A stretch of 64,000 bases of DNA. Origin: a virus. Positions 34,906-45,094 of the stretch are shown here, piece after piece; position 1 is the stretch's first letter; every line of letters starts with the position of its first letter. The DNA is taken from positions 1 to 64,000 of the IMG/VR virus record IMGVR_UViG_3300044846_005229, one strand, 5' to 3'. The notes under the pieces were generated by a model, which saw only the letters and a program-made list of their open reading frames with translations, searched no databases and was not told the DNA's origin. The position numbers and the translations under genes were made by a program.

Positions 34906-35658
34906 ATGACGATAGGTAAAACCACTTTTGGCCTCAATAAAGGTGAGTATTCCGATAAAATAACTAGGATCATTGATAACCATAGGACCAATAGCCGCTT
35001 GATTGGGGTTCCGAAAGATTTTGTTCTCCGTTCATGCCGACTGACGGAACAGTGGATGAAGCTATCGAATGAGAACGATGTAGAAGTTTACATCCGTAGC
35101 ATCGACATTGCTGGCGGAAGAAAAATTAAAATGATTTCCCTAGAAAGAGGGACAACCAAACAGCCGGTTGGCAAACTAAAGCTGATAGACATGTTGTACC
35201 CACCTAAAAAAATCGGAACCGCCCCATCTCCGGAAGAGAAACATTATAATGCCGTTCGAGCATCAATGAGGCTAGCGGTCAATGATCAGTTAAAGGGATT
35301 TAGATCGTCTATTTCACTGCCAATTACCTGCATGATAACTGGAAAGACCATTAGGAATGGGGTCAAGACAGACGTTGATCACGTTCTGTTGAGTTTCTCT
35401 GAAATTGCAGACTCTTTCATGGCTTCTAGAGGTTTGGTTTATGCTGATGTGCCCCTAGTGGGCCCTCCCACGGCTAAAAAGTTTAAAGACCAGCAACTAT
35501 GGAAAGATTGGCAAGAGTTTCATAGGGGTGCTGCCAAATACGCATTGGTCTTAGCTAGTGCTAACCGAAGCAAAGGATGTGGAACTTATTGCACGCCCAT
35601 GTCCCTAATTGGTTCATTTTCAAAACAAGGTCCTGAGGATTTGTCCTTAGATTTTTAA
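34906..35658 (+). CDS. HNH-like nuclease (only plus-strand phage gene)
   Basis: Product of 250 residues from the ATG at 34906 (a TTG at 34885 is a possible earlier start). Residues ~140-240 resemble an HNH or related betabetaalpha-metal nuclease: a C-x2-(T)G pair (ITCMITGKTI), DVDHVLLSF, WKDWQEFHRGAAKYALV and the NRSKGCGTY end. A single free-standing gene against the direction of the window suggests recent gain, possibly a homing nuclease. Its late-type motif is well placed. Confidence 0.6.
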   Translation: MTIGKTTFGLNKGEYSDKITRIIDNHRTNSRLIGVPKDFVLRSCRLTEQWMKLSNENDVEVYIRSIDIAGGRKIKMISLERGTTKQPVGKLKLIDMLYPPKKIGTAPSPEEKHYNAVRASMRLAVNDQLKGFRSSISLPITCMITGKTIRNGVKTDVDHVLLSFSEIADSFMASRGLVYADVPLVGPPTAKKFKDQQLWKDWQEFHRGAAKYALVLASANRSKGCGTYCTPMSLIGSFSKQGPEDLSLDF

Positions 35659-35982
35659 TCATGGACCAGGGGCAACATAAGTCTCAGTTAAGGGGACGCC
35701 CCTCCAGTCTTCTCCATCGAACAACCAGAGCATGGGTACACCGGGATCAGCACCGTCTGGTTGAACCCAAGATTCACCTAAGCAAGGGTCCGGAGTTGGG
35801 GGATTTTCACCCACTGCGGTGGGGCCAATTTTTATAAGTTCAGTGCCAGCAGAGTCTGCAAAAAACAAACCAGGCTGTTCTATGTTCGTATTAACGGCAG
35901 GTTGTCCCTGCAGCAGAAGGGTTGGATCGGGTCGAACACCGAGGGTGCTCTTCCTGAGGATTTGAATAGGGGTGAAGGTCAT
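35659..35982 (-). CDS. Short protein sharing the fibre N-terminal module
   Basis: Product of 107 residues. It matches the N-terminus of the 1607-residue fibre protein at 40223-45046: EQPGLFFADSAG, IKIGPTAVG, then PxPxxGESW against QEPGLFFGTTDG, IKVGPTAVL and GESWLN. The shared module probably anchors fibre proteins to the tail. The rest is a short acidic tail. Its 3' end abuts the HNH-like gene stop on the other strand. Confidence 0.6.
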   Translation of the reverse strand: MTFTPIQILRKSTLGVRPDPTLLLQGQPAVNTNIEQPGLFFADSAGTELIKIGPTAVGENPPTPDPCLGESWVQPDGADPGVPMLWLFDGEDWRGVPLTETYVAPGP

Positions 35983-36038
35983 TATAAGGGGTCAGTGTTT
36001 TTGTCTAAATGTTTTTGTAATTTCAAAGTAACATATAA

Positions 36039-39000
36039 TCATACTTTCGCTATTAAGATCATACCGTGATTTAGGTGTTCATTTATGATGGAGTTTCCTA
36101 TTTGTGCGTATAAATAATACAAATCGTGAGCACCTGGGTCTAGTGCTCTTGCCCATTGGGATCCTGTAGTTTGGTTATCAACTTGGGTCTCCCCGTAAAA
36201 AGCATCATCTACTGGAAAGGGAGTATTAGCCAAATTTAAATCCAACCCTGGTGCAACGTATGCCGTAGCCACGTTCGGCGGTGACTGAAAATTATTGTAT
36301 ATGTCTAGGAAACATGTTACAAGGGTATTTCCTGCTTGAATAAAGCTAATACGGGGAGCCACAGGGTAGACGCTACCTGGCACTAGCGCCCAATTATTCG
36401 CTGTTGGCGAGTTCCAACTGCTGCCGAAAAAGTACACAGCTCTAGCATCATACAAGTTATAATAGTTAGCCAAGTATAATCTTGGGTAATCAGCAGAGTT
36501 CACATCGTATATGGCCCCACCGAGACGCATCGTCGAAGTGCCAGCCGTAGTTGTGCGGACTAATCCGACAAATCTTCTGGAAAGATCGCCTAATTTACAA
36601 ATAATACCGTTTTGGCTGGACCGTGAAGGGGGGGACTGGGGGTTCGCCCATGCCACGAAATCGACTAAAAGGTTGGGGGCCAACAAAGGGTTAGAAGCAT
36701 TTCCGTTGTACACATAGATATCGTAAACTGTGTCAGGAGACGATGCAGGGGCTAAACTTCTCGTTAATACCCCTGAGAAAGGCACGATTTGCCAAACTTG
36801 TTCGGTAGTGTTGTATAGGGCTATTTCACTACCATTGTAAGGGTGAATGTAAAGGTTGGTACTATTAAGCTGGTTGCTACTTGGGACAGGAGAGGATCCA
36901 GATAGGCTGAGTCTTAAATTTACAACGCTCTTGATAGCAGAACTAACAGCATATGATAAACTATAAGGGGTGATAGCCGTGTCGGTAGACAGGAGTTGTT
37001 GAGATTCCTGGGTAGTGGACAATCGGATAATGCCCTGATCGGTTTCAGTTGCAGATCTGAAATTCGTATACCACTCTGGTGAGAAAATTGGGGCCCCGTC
37101 GATTTGACACCCAGACGAAAACTCCATGTTGGTTGTCACATTAAGAGAGTCTACGGTCAAAGCCGGGTAGTAAGTCGGCAAATCTACCCCCGAGAACGGA
37201 TTTCCAATGTCGGAAATTCCTATGGTTGATCCCGTGCTCAAGTCAGTCAGTCCAGCAGGTGTTACAAAGAAACCTTCTTGGTTGAAACCGGTTGCATAAA
37301 CTCGGCCACCAAGTTCATTAGTGAAATAATATGTGAACTGGTTTTGTGGGGACAAATCACCTTGATAACGGGGGAGAGCCTTCGTATAGTTTAAGAAACC
37401 AGCCCACTCCCAAGCATGGCCGAACATGCGTAAAACTGATGGCCGCCTGAACTCAATGGGCCAGTTCGACAATAAGTTGGCTGCCCCATTAGGGACATAG
37501 CCTTTCATATCCACATTAGAAGCCGGGTTTAATTCCCTGGAGGCAGTTGGTACCGGCAGCAAAATGCTGGTAACTTGCGGGGCAGTGAAGCCGATGCCAA
37601 TTAAAAATTGGTAAACACCCCTATAGTCGGTTGCCGTGGTGTACTGGGAAATAATCTTAGGGTCAGTGGACCAACAAGTAGTTAGATTATAGCCACAATT
37701 TGTAGTGGGTTGATTCCCATCTGTATCATTATCGAAATAAATTACGGGGGCTGTGTTGATGAAAAAGTCGTAAGCATTATAGTCAGATCGCATATGAACA
37801 TAGGACTGACTCCACTTTTCGGTGTCAAAAGCAGCGTCCGAGTTTTTAACTACACATGTGAAGTGCTTATTTTGATATTTAACTGTTTCACCTGGCCTGT
37901 AGTAATTACCTGCAGTCCAGACATTAGAAGGGTTCGCTCTTTCCAGAATAACTTGGGCTTTCCTGACAACAGGGTCAGTTCCGATTGGGATGGGGCCCGA
38001 TTTATTGACAATCACCATGTCAGAATCAGGAAGCAAGCCTATGATACCGCCACCAGAACCTAAAGTAGTTTGAATTACATAGTCTCTTAGGGGGGTGCGA
38101 GTGTTGCTATCAGTGTTGGTGGCATTAATACTATAGCGTCTTTGGCTCAAAGAGCGACTATCTGTAAGGCGTCGGACATAGACCTTGCTGCCCACCAAAT
38201 TAGGGGCACCGTCAACCCCCGGGAAATCCCCTCTCTGGTTCCCCATTGGAACGGTAATTTGGATGTTTTCAGGGTTTGAGGAACTCCAAGCCGCTGAGGA
38301 TAAAGGTGCCCTCCAATCGGGTCCGCTTGAGTTCTCAATCCACAAGTAACTACCACTTGCAAAAGTATAATTCTTAGACGCAAGAACCTGTGGAACACCG
38401 GGGTAAACCTCCGAGTCAATTAATGGTTGAGCTAGAGTGATGTTAATGGCATTATTTGCTACACCGGCACTTACAACCCCTAAAGAAATGTTATTTACTA
38501 CAGTAGTTTGATCCGTCATGTTTGTTGCCAGGTTTATTGTGGCAACGTTCCAGTTTGTATCTTGAGGGAATGCGTCTGTTTTATAACCCTCTGCCAAAGC
38601 AGCGCAACCTCCAAAAGAACTGTTAGAGTTTGTTGTAGAAATTTCACCGCCAGATTTCACCCAGTGGTGTATGCCTTGGCCAATGGCAAATACGGAAACC
38701 TCCTGAATGAACGCTTCATTGATGGCCTTAATGTGGAAGCTTCTCTTCGTAGGATCCATCCTAACATTATTAGGATCTAACGCAATATATGAGTCGTAAT
38801 TGGCAATTGTATTGGTCCAAGTTTTAGGGCCTGAATTATACTTCTGCCAACAGCTTAAGTCCCTCTGCAAACTAACTCCAGTAAACTGAGCTGTAACCAT
38901 GGATTTAAATCCAGTCACATCATTACCGTCAGCATTGATACCGCAAAGACCATAGGCCGACCGTACAGAGCAGTTGAAGATGTACGGAGACGCCCCCATG

Positions 39001-40178
39001 ATGCCATCTGTATCTTGTTCTGGAGTGCCTGGTGGTTGAGGTGCAACAATCTCTGTTTCCCCGGGATTGACAGGAACGTCAGGGTAGGACTGAGCGAAAA
39101 TTGTCTGAACTTTTGCATAGTAATCGTCCAAATCCGTATCAGAAACGAACGAAAAACAATCTAGGAGGTGATGACTATCGGAAAGACCTTCCTGGTCCTT
39201 GAAAGTGAAGTTAAAGAAGAATCCCCCACCAGTAATCCTTAGGATAGACCCCCGATCGGTATCAATATCCCCCGTCTTTGGCGGGACGTATAGGGGTCTG
39301 ATCACAGTTTTCCTCAGATCTTCACCGATGACTGATACGCCCCTAGGAAGAATAACACCGGGGTAATTCACGCTATTCATGGCCCTTAATTGGGCGTCAG
39401 ACGGAATGGTATCGTTTACCCAGGCTGAAACGGACGCGCTACCAATGGCATTATCAATCAATGCAACCCCTGCAGCACACTTAATCACAAAACGATCGAA
39501 TGACTGAGAATCCTGACCTAGGCCATTTTGAATTCTAGCTACTTCTAACGCAGCTCTTTGGAGGGTTTTGAAGGGTTTTTGAGCAGTGTAGCCAGCCTGC
39601 GTCATTTGGTTGGTGACAACTGGTGTTGCAGTACCGTCGTAAATTCCGGTTACATAGATATCACTCCCGATTTGAGAGTTCACGTAGAGAGTATAAGTTC
39701 CTGTGAGAAGGGCTTCGTTTAGGTCAGCAGGGCCATAGGATGTCTGGGTCCAATTGCCACCGTAATTTATAAATAGATTACCATTCTCACTGTTCCAATA
39801 TAAACCACCTTCTGGGGCTCCCCCTAAGCTTGTTCCGATAACCGGGTTAGTAATGGAAATAGGCAATGCGGCTTTGAGGTTAGAAGCGTTAGTACCGTCC
39901 TCCACTAAGCCAAAGCCAGGGACCCTGCCCCAGGATAAATTATTGCCACTCCTAAAAACTAGTTGGCCATTGACCAGTGGGGAATTGGGCCATTTATATG
40001 AATTAAATGCCGTAAGACTATTGGTCTTCACAACTCCCACGGACGAATCAGATGAGAAATTTATGGTACCATCAGGTAAAATCTCAACTCCTACGCCTGC
40101 TTTAACACCTTGGACTTGGTCCTCAAGAACCTCACCCTGGCTTGCATCCCCAGCTATGTATTGGGCTCTGGTTAACAT
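36039..40178 (-). CDS. Large tail-fibre-like structural protein
   Basis: Product of 1379 residues. It contains TAQKPFKTLQRAALEVARIQ, a segment found in large cyanophage fibre/structural proteins, followed by a glycine-rich region and long beta-rich stretches (right-handed beta-helix-like). Residues ~1-60 carry a small N-terminal domain. A GGGTAAAA motif ends 25 nt upstream. The C-terminal ~190 residues resemble a fibre head. It is a paralogue of the next protein by architecture. Confidence 0.65.
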   Translation of the reverse strand: MLTRAQYIAGDASQGEVLEDQVQGVKAGVGVEILPDGTINFSSDSSVGVVKTNSLTAFNSYKWPNSPLVNGQLVFRSGNNLSWGRVPGFGLVEDGTNASNLKAALPISITNPVIGTSLGGAPEGGLYWNSENGNLFINYGGNWTQTSYGPADLNEALLTGTYTLYVNSQIGSDIYVTGIYDGTATPVVTNQMTQAGYTAQKPFKTLQRAALEVARIQNGLGQDSQSFDRFVIKCAAGVALIDNAIGSASVSAWVNDTIPSDAQLRAMNSVNYPGVILPRGVSVIGEDLRKTVIRPLYVPPKTGDIDTDRGSILRITGGGFFFNFTFKDQEGLSDSHHLLDCFSFVSDTDLDDYYAKVQTIFAQSYPDVPVNPGETEIVAPQPPGTPEQDTDGIMGASPYIFNCSVRSAYGLCGINADGNDVTGFKSMVTAQFTGVSLQRDLSCWQKYNSGPKTWTNTIANYDSYIALDPNNVRMDPTKRSFHIKAINEAFIQEVSVFAIGQGIHHWVKSGGEISTTNSNSSFGGCAALAEGYKTDAFPQDTNWNVATINLATNMTDQTTVVNNISLGVVSAGVANNAINITLAQPLIDSEVYPGVPQVLASKNYTFASGSYLWIENSSGPDWRAPLSSAAWSSSNPENIQITVPMGNQRGDFPGVDGAPNLVGSKVYVRRLTDSRSLSQRRYSINATNTDSNTRTPLRDYVIQTTLGSGGGIIGLLPDSDMVIVNKSGPIPIGTDPVVRKAQVILERANPSNVWTAGNYYRPGETVKYQNKHFTCVVKNSDAAFDTEKWSQSYVHMRSDYNAYDFFINTAPVIYFDNDTDGNQPTTNCGYNLTTCWSTDPKIISQYTTATDYRGVYQFLIGIGFTAPQVTSILLPVPTASRELNPASNVDMKGYVPNGAANLLSNWPIEFRRPSVLRMFGHAWEWAGFLNYTKALPRYQGDLSPQNQFTYYFTNELGGRVYATGFNQEGFFVTPAGLTDLSTGSTIGISDIGNPFSGVDLPTYYPALTVDSLNVTTNMEFSSGCQIDGAPIFSPEWYTNFRSATETDQGIIRLSTTQESQQLLSTDTAITPYSLSYAVSSAIKSVVNLRLSLSGSSPVPSSNQLNSTNLYIHPYNGSEIALYNTTEQVWQIVPFSGVLTRSLAPASSPDTVYDIYVYNGNASNPLLAPNLLVDFVAWANPQSPPSRSSQNGIICKLGDLSRRFVGLVRTTTAGTSTMRLGGAIYDVNSADYPRLYLANYYNLYDARAVYFFGSSWNSPTANNWALVPGSVYPVAPRISFIQAGNTLVTCFLDIYNNFQSPPNVATAYVAPGLDLNLANTPFPVDDAFYGETQVDNQTTGSQWARALDPGAHDLYYLYAQIGNSIINEHLNHGMILIAKV

Positions 40179-40203
40179 CTGATTTTTTCATCTAGTATGG
40201 TTA

Positions 40204-40211
40204 TTTTACCC
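40204..40211 (-). promoter_or_regulatory. GGGTAAAA motif, candidate late promoter
   Basis: Minus-strand GGGTAAAA, 25 nt before the ATG at 40178, in a 44-nt gap between the two giant genes. Confidence 0.55.
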
Positions 40212-40222
40212 GCACCGGGTGT

Positions 40223-43200
40223 TTACTGTATGATACCAGCACCATCAGCAAGTTCTAGAACAATGCTGGGACCCCATTTCAAGAACGAGGGAGCACCATA
40301 TTTACCTGACGGGCAAGTTATAAACTCAGCGTTAGTTATGACCCTGATGTTTATTGTGGTGCCTTCTGCGGGGCCTTCGGTGAATATTATTTTAGATCCC
40401 TCCACCCGGTATGAGTAGGCACTTTCGGGCGCACCTGGGAAATAAGGTATCTGCATAGCCCCACCTAAACTCACCATGATACCCTGAGAACTCACCGAAG
40501 CAGCATTAACGGGTCTTGGCAAAGTTTCCCCAACATCAAAATATCCATAAGTCAAGTCAAACTCGGTTTTTACACCATTGAATTGACTAGAGATTGAATT
40601 TAAAGAATATACTTGAACGGGGTAAACCGATTGAATAGCCCAGAAAGAGGAGGTACAAACAGTTCTAACATCGAATATAGTACCAACTGCAAGAGCCTCA
40701 GAGAAGGTAATCTCCATCTCCGAACCAGAAAGCCTGGTCATGGTGTAGGAATAGGGCTCCAAGGGGCCAACAGTCGTAAGAGGCAATTGCTCGGTACCAC
40801 CTAAGAATACAAAAGTATTATTGGCATTGATGTCAAATGGGGTCAAATTAATTGTAGGATCTTTTGATACCAGAGTAAAGGAGAACCTGACGCCATCAAT
40901 TTGTTGACCATCTTTAATCTTCAGGGGCACCATTTGCAAGGTTCTATTGTCGTCATCAGATGTAATGATTCTGATGTCACTTACTGCCCCCGGTAAAGGG
41001 GCTTCACTGAAGGTTATTTGATTACCATTAACTGTATAGTTATTGCCGGGCACTTGGGTGACAGCACCCAGGATTGCAAAAATAGAGTTAGCCGAAAGCT
41101 GAGATGGGGGAATAGGTACTCCACCTTTAGTTAAAGTGAAGGTTGTTGTTGTACCGTTGAATAGAGACGTAATCGAATCCGCTGAATATACGGTAACTTG
41201 CCCAGGAAACTCCACGAATGGCTGTTGCTCGTAAATCTGTTGATTTATTGGGTTTGCGGAAGGATTGATTTGTTCGAAGTAGTTGGCTGTGAGGGCCTGT
41301 CTTTGGGGGCCAAAAATGATGATCTCACCCTTATCGTTAACACCCGTAATTGTCAACCTGCCACTCCACAAAGTAGTTGCTTGAAAGTCAGCCGCTAATT
41401 TTCTTGAGATGTCATTTGTTTGGAATTTAGGTAAGCCACGGGAATAGTTATAGTGCCCAGTGTATGCCCACGTATGGGTATTAGCTATGACTATAGAGGG
41501 TTGATTGAACTCTACAGGCCACCTGCTGGTAGTTAGAGCGTATCCACCGGCTTCAGGGGTCAACGGTAGAGACCCAATACGCAAGAGCCTTTCTCCCCAA
41601 TATTTAGGTTGGAGATAAGTCAGCAAAGACTCCGAGGAATACCCCATAATCTGAAAGAACCTTAGTATTGCCCTCTTGGTGTTGGACCAATTGGGGTCAT
41701 ACAACCCAGGTTCAGGGATTGGATTAGTGCTGCAAACTCTAACAGAAGTTTGAATGGGCCAAGGATTTGGAATGGTACCGGAAGTAAAGTAGAAACTATT
41801 ACCAGAGTTAAGTCTGATGGCCCTGATTATAGACCCGGAGATGCCTACTACTCGGACAAATTCATGATTGGTGTCATTTCCGATTCTAACGATGGAAACG
41901 GTTTGCCTTGGGTTCTGCAAAACACTGGCAGATAAGACAGAAAATTCAACTATTTCAGGTCCGTATCTTTGTGTGGGGCCGGGTAATTGTTCAGTTTGTA
42001 TGACTTCCAATGGGCTTACTAGGAAAGTTTCTGGCCCGGTAATAGAGTCCTTGAGGCAAATGCCAAGAGACTCGGACCCATCATCATCGTCGTACTGATT
42101 ATTAACTGGGTAGGTGGTGTAAGGATTGGTAGACCCACGGAAGTAAGTAGAATTTGTATAAATGGACGAGTATTCATCAGCAGCATATGACCCCTGGAAA
42201 GTCTGACTGACCAAGTCCTGTCTTTCTAAGGTACTAGTATCGACAAATGGAGAATTGGTTGATGTTGGGGATAGTTTCTCTGGGCCAGATGTGGGCTGGA
42301 AGTTACTAGCTTCCCCATAGTAAACTGAAGTCCAATAATTATTTTCCGCAGCATACCAGTTTCTATTGGCATATGTGGTGTAGGTTCCCGATGGGTTATC
42401 AAAGGTAAGATAACTACCGCTATCAGGGTCATAATTCTGCACCCAGGGCCTATCATAATCGGATGCTGTTATTGTAACGTAATATTCTATGTCCTGATTA
42501 CCGTCCCCAATCAAATAATTAAACTGAGGTGAGGACCCTAAAATTCCAGTCTCTACTGCATCAACAGTAAATATGCGGCCCCATCCCCCCAGTACCCCTG
42601 GGTCAAATTGGACATTTGGCCTTAAACTCGATGACCCGAGAATCTGACTGCTTTGGTTGAGACGTAGAACATCACCTATTTGAGGGGAGATGGCATTAGA
42701 TGATGTATTACTTAGCACCATACTGTAGGACTTCTCAATGTCACTACGTGGGTCATGGAATCGTCTAATATAGGGTACTCCTAAAACGGGAATCAAATTA
42801 ACATCAGTCGGTATGGTACTATCTGATGACCTAATTCTTAACTGGGCAAATCTAGCTGGGTCGTCCTGACCGGTATTAACTGTGGGACCACCGTCTGTGG
42901 CCAGGAAACCACGGTATGTGCATTCCTCCGTCTCCACCCAAATTGCACTGCCCGGCTTCAAAGAATAAGGTAGTAAATACCGTGGATCAAAATCCGCACT
43001 CAACTCGACTAGCTGAATTTCGGTATTAGTTGGATCGATGTAGGAGCTTACTACTCTGGATCCTAGAGAAAGAATCTTTTTGTTTTCTGACTTCTCAACT
43101 TGACCGATAGTTAAAGCTAGGGGCCTCTGGATGCCCTCGAAGACAAATCCTTGAGCGTTATTTTGTGCCCCACTTATTGTATTAATACCAAGGAAACCCT

Positions 43201-45046
43201 CAGCTTTAAAAGCTACGGACCCGAAGTTACTTGTGCTGTTAGTTAGGCTGGTGATTCCCCCATTTAGTGACCATACACCAATTGCTGGACCAACGGTGTA
43301 CACAGATTGTAGTTGAGCATAGGCTCCGTTCCTCACTCTGAACCCAAAATGTCTAAAGTCTGTGTCTATGTCTACTATCCCCAGGCTAAGATTATCAGCT
43401 GTTTTCAGGTTCTGGTAGTAATAGCGTATGTTATTAATGGGTACTGAGTTTAATTCCTGAAGTTGGTCTTCAATGGTAACATCTACTATAGATGCGGGCC
43501 TTTGCGATAGGGGCTTGGATAGATATGTATACTCAGTTAACGACCACCACTTCTGTTCAGACTCTAGAGTTGTATAAACCTCGTATGCCGTTGGGTCATT
43601 TTGTAAACTGACAGATGTGCAAGAATTAACAATGACGGACTTAAACCCAAGGATGTTAGATCCGTTAAAATCATTAAAGCACATTCCGTAATCGGACTTT
43701 AAATTTACTTGATTGACATAGGAGGATGAATTTTTTGTAGTATTTGAATTGATATTGTTCGGGAAAGCCGTATCTGTGGGGCCCACGATGACAAAATCAC
43801 CTGAATTAACCAATAAATTGCCGTCAGTGACTTTACCACCGAAGAATACAGGGAAAGCCCTTTGAACCTTAGTGTAATACTCGGCTAAGTCATTTTTAGA
43901 TGCCTCTTCAACTACTCTTAGTCTGTGGGCTGACCTCAAGGTGAGAGAACAGTTGAAAATTACTGCCCTGGAATTAACATTAAGTGGAATTGATGTAAAT
44001 GCAACACTGGGTGCCCCACCAAATGGCAATTGCTTTTCTGTGGATAACTGAAAAGTATATGTTGTTATGGGGATGGCATAGTATTCACCAGCAGAAAAGG
44101 ATCCGGTGCTTTGGTCTATGCCAGTCGAGTACTGGGTGTCAACTAAATCATTCAATTCTAACCCATGCGGCCTCTTAGATCTAAATAACGCATAGGAATC
44201 CTGGTTGGTAACTTCGACCACTTCGATGTAGTTTACTTTGTCATTAATTGAGAAGTTGGAAAGGGACGAGTTGCCTGATAGTTTAAAAATAGAAGTTGCA
44301 GGTTGATTAACTCCTGCCAATGCAGTGGGGAAAGTATGATTACGGTATGATGGTACATATGAAGGGCAAACTACGCACTTTCTCAAATCCAAGCCGACAA
44401 TAGAGATGCCGGATGGCACTATAATGGACCCGCTCTCAGTGTTAAATTTGCTTAAATCAGATGTGGAAATATCTCCCGTTCCATAATTTGACAGGTTAAG
44501 AGAAAAATCCGATAGGCTTTGCCCAGGGCCATTATTGGCAGTGAATCTTGACGACGCCAAAAAGATTGTGTACCTATTAGATTCACTCTTCTGGGATAAA
44601 CCAGCCAGTACGTTGCTGATATAAATTTTCGATAGCTCCAGGATAGCCCTTGTTAATGTCTGGTAGGGCAATGCTTGTCCATCATTGGCAATGGCATCCG
44701 AGGAGAACTGAAATTCCGGGGCTACAAATACCACGTTACCATTACCCCCAAGAAAAGGCGCTGCGATAGACCTCCATGACCTTACAGCATCGCCTACATT
44801 CAAAGTACCGTCAACGGTATTCAACCAGGATTCACCCCTCTCTGGGGTGCTTGTAGGGGCATCTGGTAGAACTGCCGTAGGACCAACTTTAATTACTCTT
44901 CCATCTGTTGTTCCAAAGAATAATCCCGGTTCTTGGCTATTGGTGTTCAAACCGATTTCGCCGGGTTGCAGTTGGTTGGTAGGACGCTTACCCAGGAGAC
45001 TGGATTTTGCGAAAATAATTTTGTTTGCTGATTGTTCTCTGGTCAT
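40223..45046 (-). CDS. Very large tail-fibre-like structural protein
   Basis: Product of 1607 residues, the largest in the window. The N-terminal ~80 residues (QLQPGEIGLNTNSQEPGLFF, then IKVGPTAV and GESWLN) are shared with the 107-residue protein at 35659. It also has the module AYQTLTRAILELSKIYIS-like sequence (QALPYQTLTRAILELSKI) seen in cyanophage fibre proteins, then long strand-rich regions. It is probably a trimeric fibre or a tail-collar component. A GGGTAAGA-like motif 40 nt upstream is poorly spaced. Confidence 0.65.
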   Translation of the reverse strand: MTREQSANKIIFAKSSLLGKRPTNQLQPGEIGLNTNSQEPGLFFGTTDGRVIKVGPTAVLPDAPTSTPERGESWLNTVDGTLNVGDAVRSWRSIAAPFLGGNGNVVFVAPEFQFSSDAIANDGQALPYQTLTRAILELSKIYISNVLAGLSQKSESNRYTIFLASSRFTANNGPGQSLSDFSLNLSNYGTGDISTSDLSKFNTESGSIIVPSGISIVGLDLRKCVVCPSYVPSYRNHTFPTALAGVNQPATSIFKLSGNSSLSNFSINDKVNYIEVVEVTNQDSYALFRSKRPHGLELNDLVDTQYSTGIDQSTGSFSAGEYYAIPITTYTFQLSTEKQLPFGGAPSVAFTSIPLNVNSRAVIFNCSLTLRSAHRLRVVEEASKNDLAEYYTKVQRAFPVFFGGKVTDGNLLVNSGDFVIVGPTDTAFPNNINSNTTKNSSSYVNQVNLKSDYGMCFNDFNGSNILGFKSVIVNSCTSVSLQNDPTAYEVYTTLESEQKWWSLTEYTYLSKPLSQRPASIVDVTIEDQLQELNSVPINNIRYYYQNLKTADNLSLGIVDIDTDFRHFGFRVRNGAYAQLQSVYTVGPAIGVWSLNGGITSLTNSTSNFGSVAFKAEGFLGINTISGAQNNAQGFVFEGIQRPLALTIGQVEKSENKKILSLGSRVVSSYIDPTNTEIQLVELSADFDPRYLLPYSLKPGSAIWVETEECTYRGFLATDGGPTVNTGQDDPARFAQLRIRSSDSTIPTDVNLIPVLGVPYIRRFHDPRSDIEKSYSMVLSNTSSNAISPQIGDVLRLNQSSQILGSSSLRPNVQFDPGVLGGWGRIFTVDAVETGILGSSPQFNYLIGDGNQDIEYYVTITASDYDRPWVQNYDPDSGSYLTFDNPSGTYTTYANRNWYAAENNYWTSVYYGEASNFQPTSGPEKLSPTSTNSPFVDTSTLERQDLVSQTFQGSYAADEYSSIYTNSTYFRGSTNPYTTYPVNNQYDDDDGSESLGICLKDSITGPETFLVSPLEVIQTEQLPGPTQRYGPEIVEFSVLSASVLQNPRQTVSIVRIGNDTNHEFVRVVGISGSIIRAIRLNSGNSFYFTSGTIPNPWPIQTSVRVCSTNPIPEPGLYDPNWSNTKRAILRFFQIMGYSSESLLTYLQPKYWGERLLRIGSLPLTPEAGGYALTTSRWPVEFNQPSIVIANTHTWAYTGHYNYSRGLPKFQTNDISRKLAADFQATTLWSGRLTITGVNDKGEIIIFGPQRQALTANYFEQINPSANPINQQIYEQQPFVEFPGQVTVYSADSITSLFNGTTTTFTLTKGGVPIPPSQLSANSIFAILGAVTQVPGNNYTVNGNQITFSEAPLPGAVSDIRIITSDDDNRTLQMVPLKIKDGQQIDGVRFSFTLVSKDPTINLTPFDINANNTFVFLGGTEQLPLTTVGPLEPYSYTMTRLSGSEMEITFSEALAVGTIFDVRTVCTSSFWAIQSVYPVQVYSLNSISSQFNGVKTEFDLTYGYFDVGETLPRPVNAASVSSQGIMVSLGGAMQIPYFPGAPESAYSYRVEGSKIIFTEGPAEGTTINIRVITNAEFITCPSGKYGAPSFLKWGPSIVLELADGAGIIQ

Positions 45047-45086
45047 TGCTAAAGAGCTTTCTATTTGAGCGCAAAGGCGCCCCTAT

Positions 45087-45094
45087 TCTTACCC
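45087..45094 (-). promoter_or_regulatory. GGGTAAGA, weak copy of the late motif
   Basis: Minus-strand GGGTAAGA lies 40 nt before the start at 45046. Sequence and spacing both deviate, so it may not act. Confidence 0.25.
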
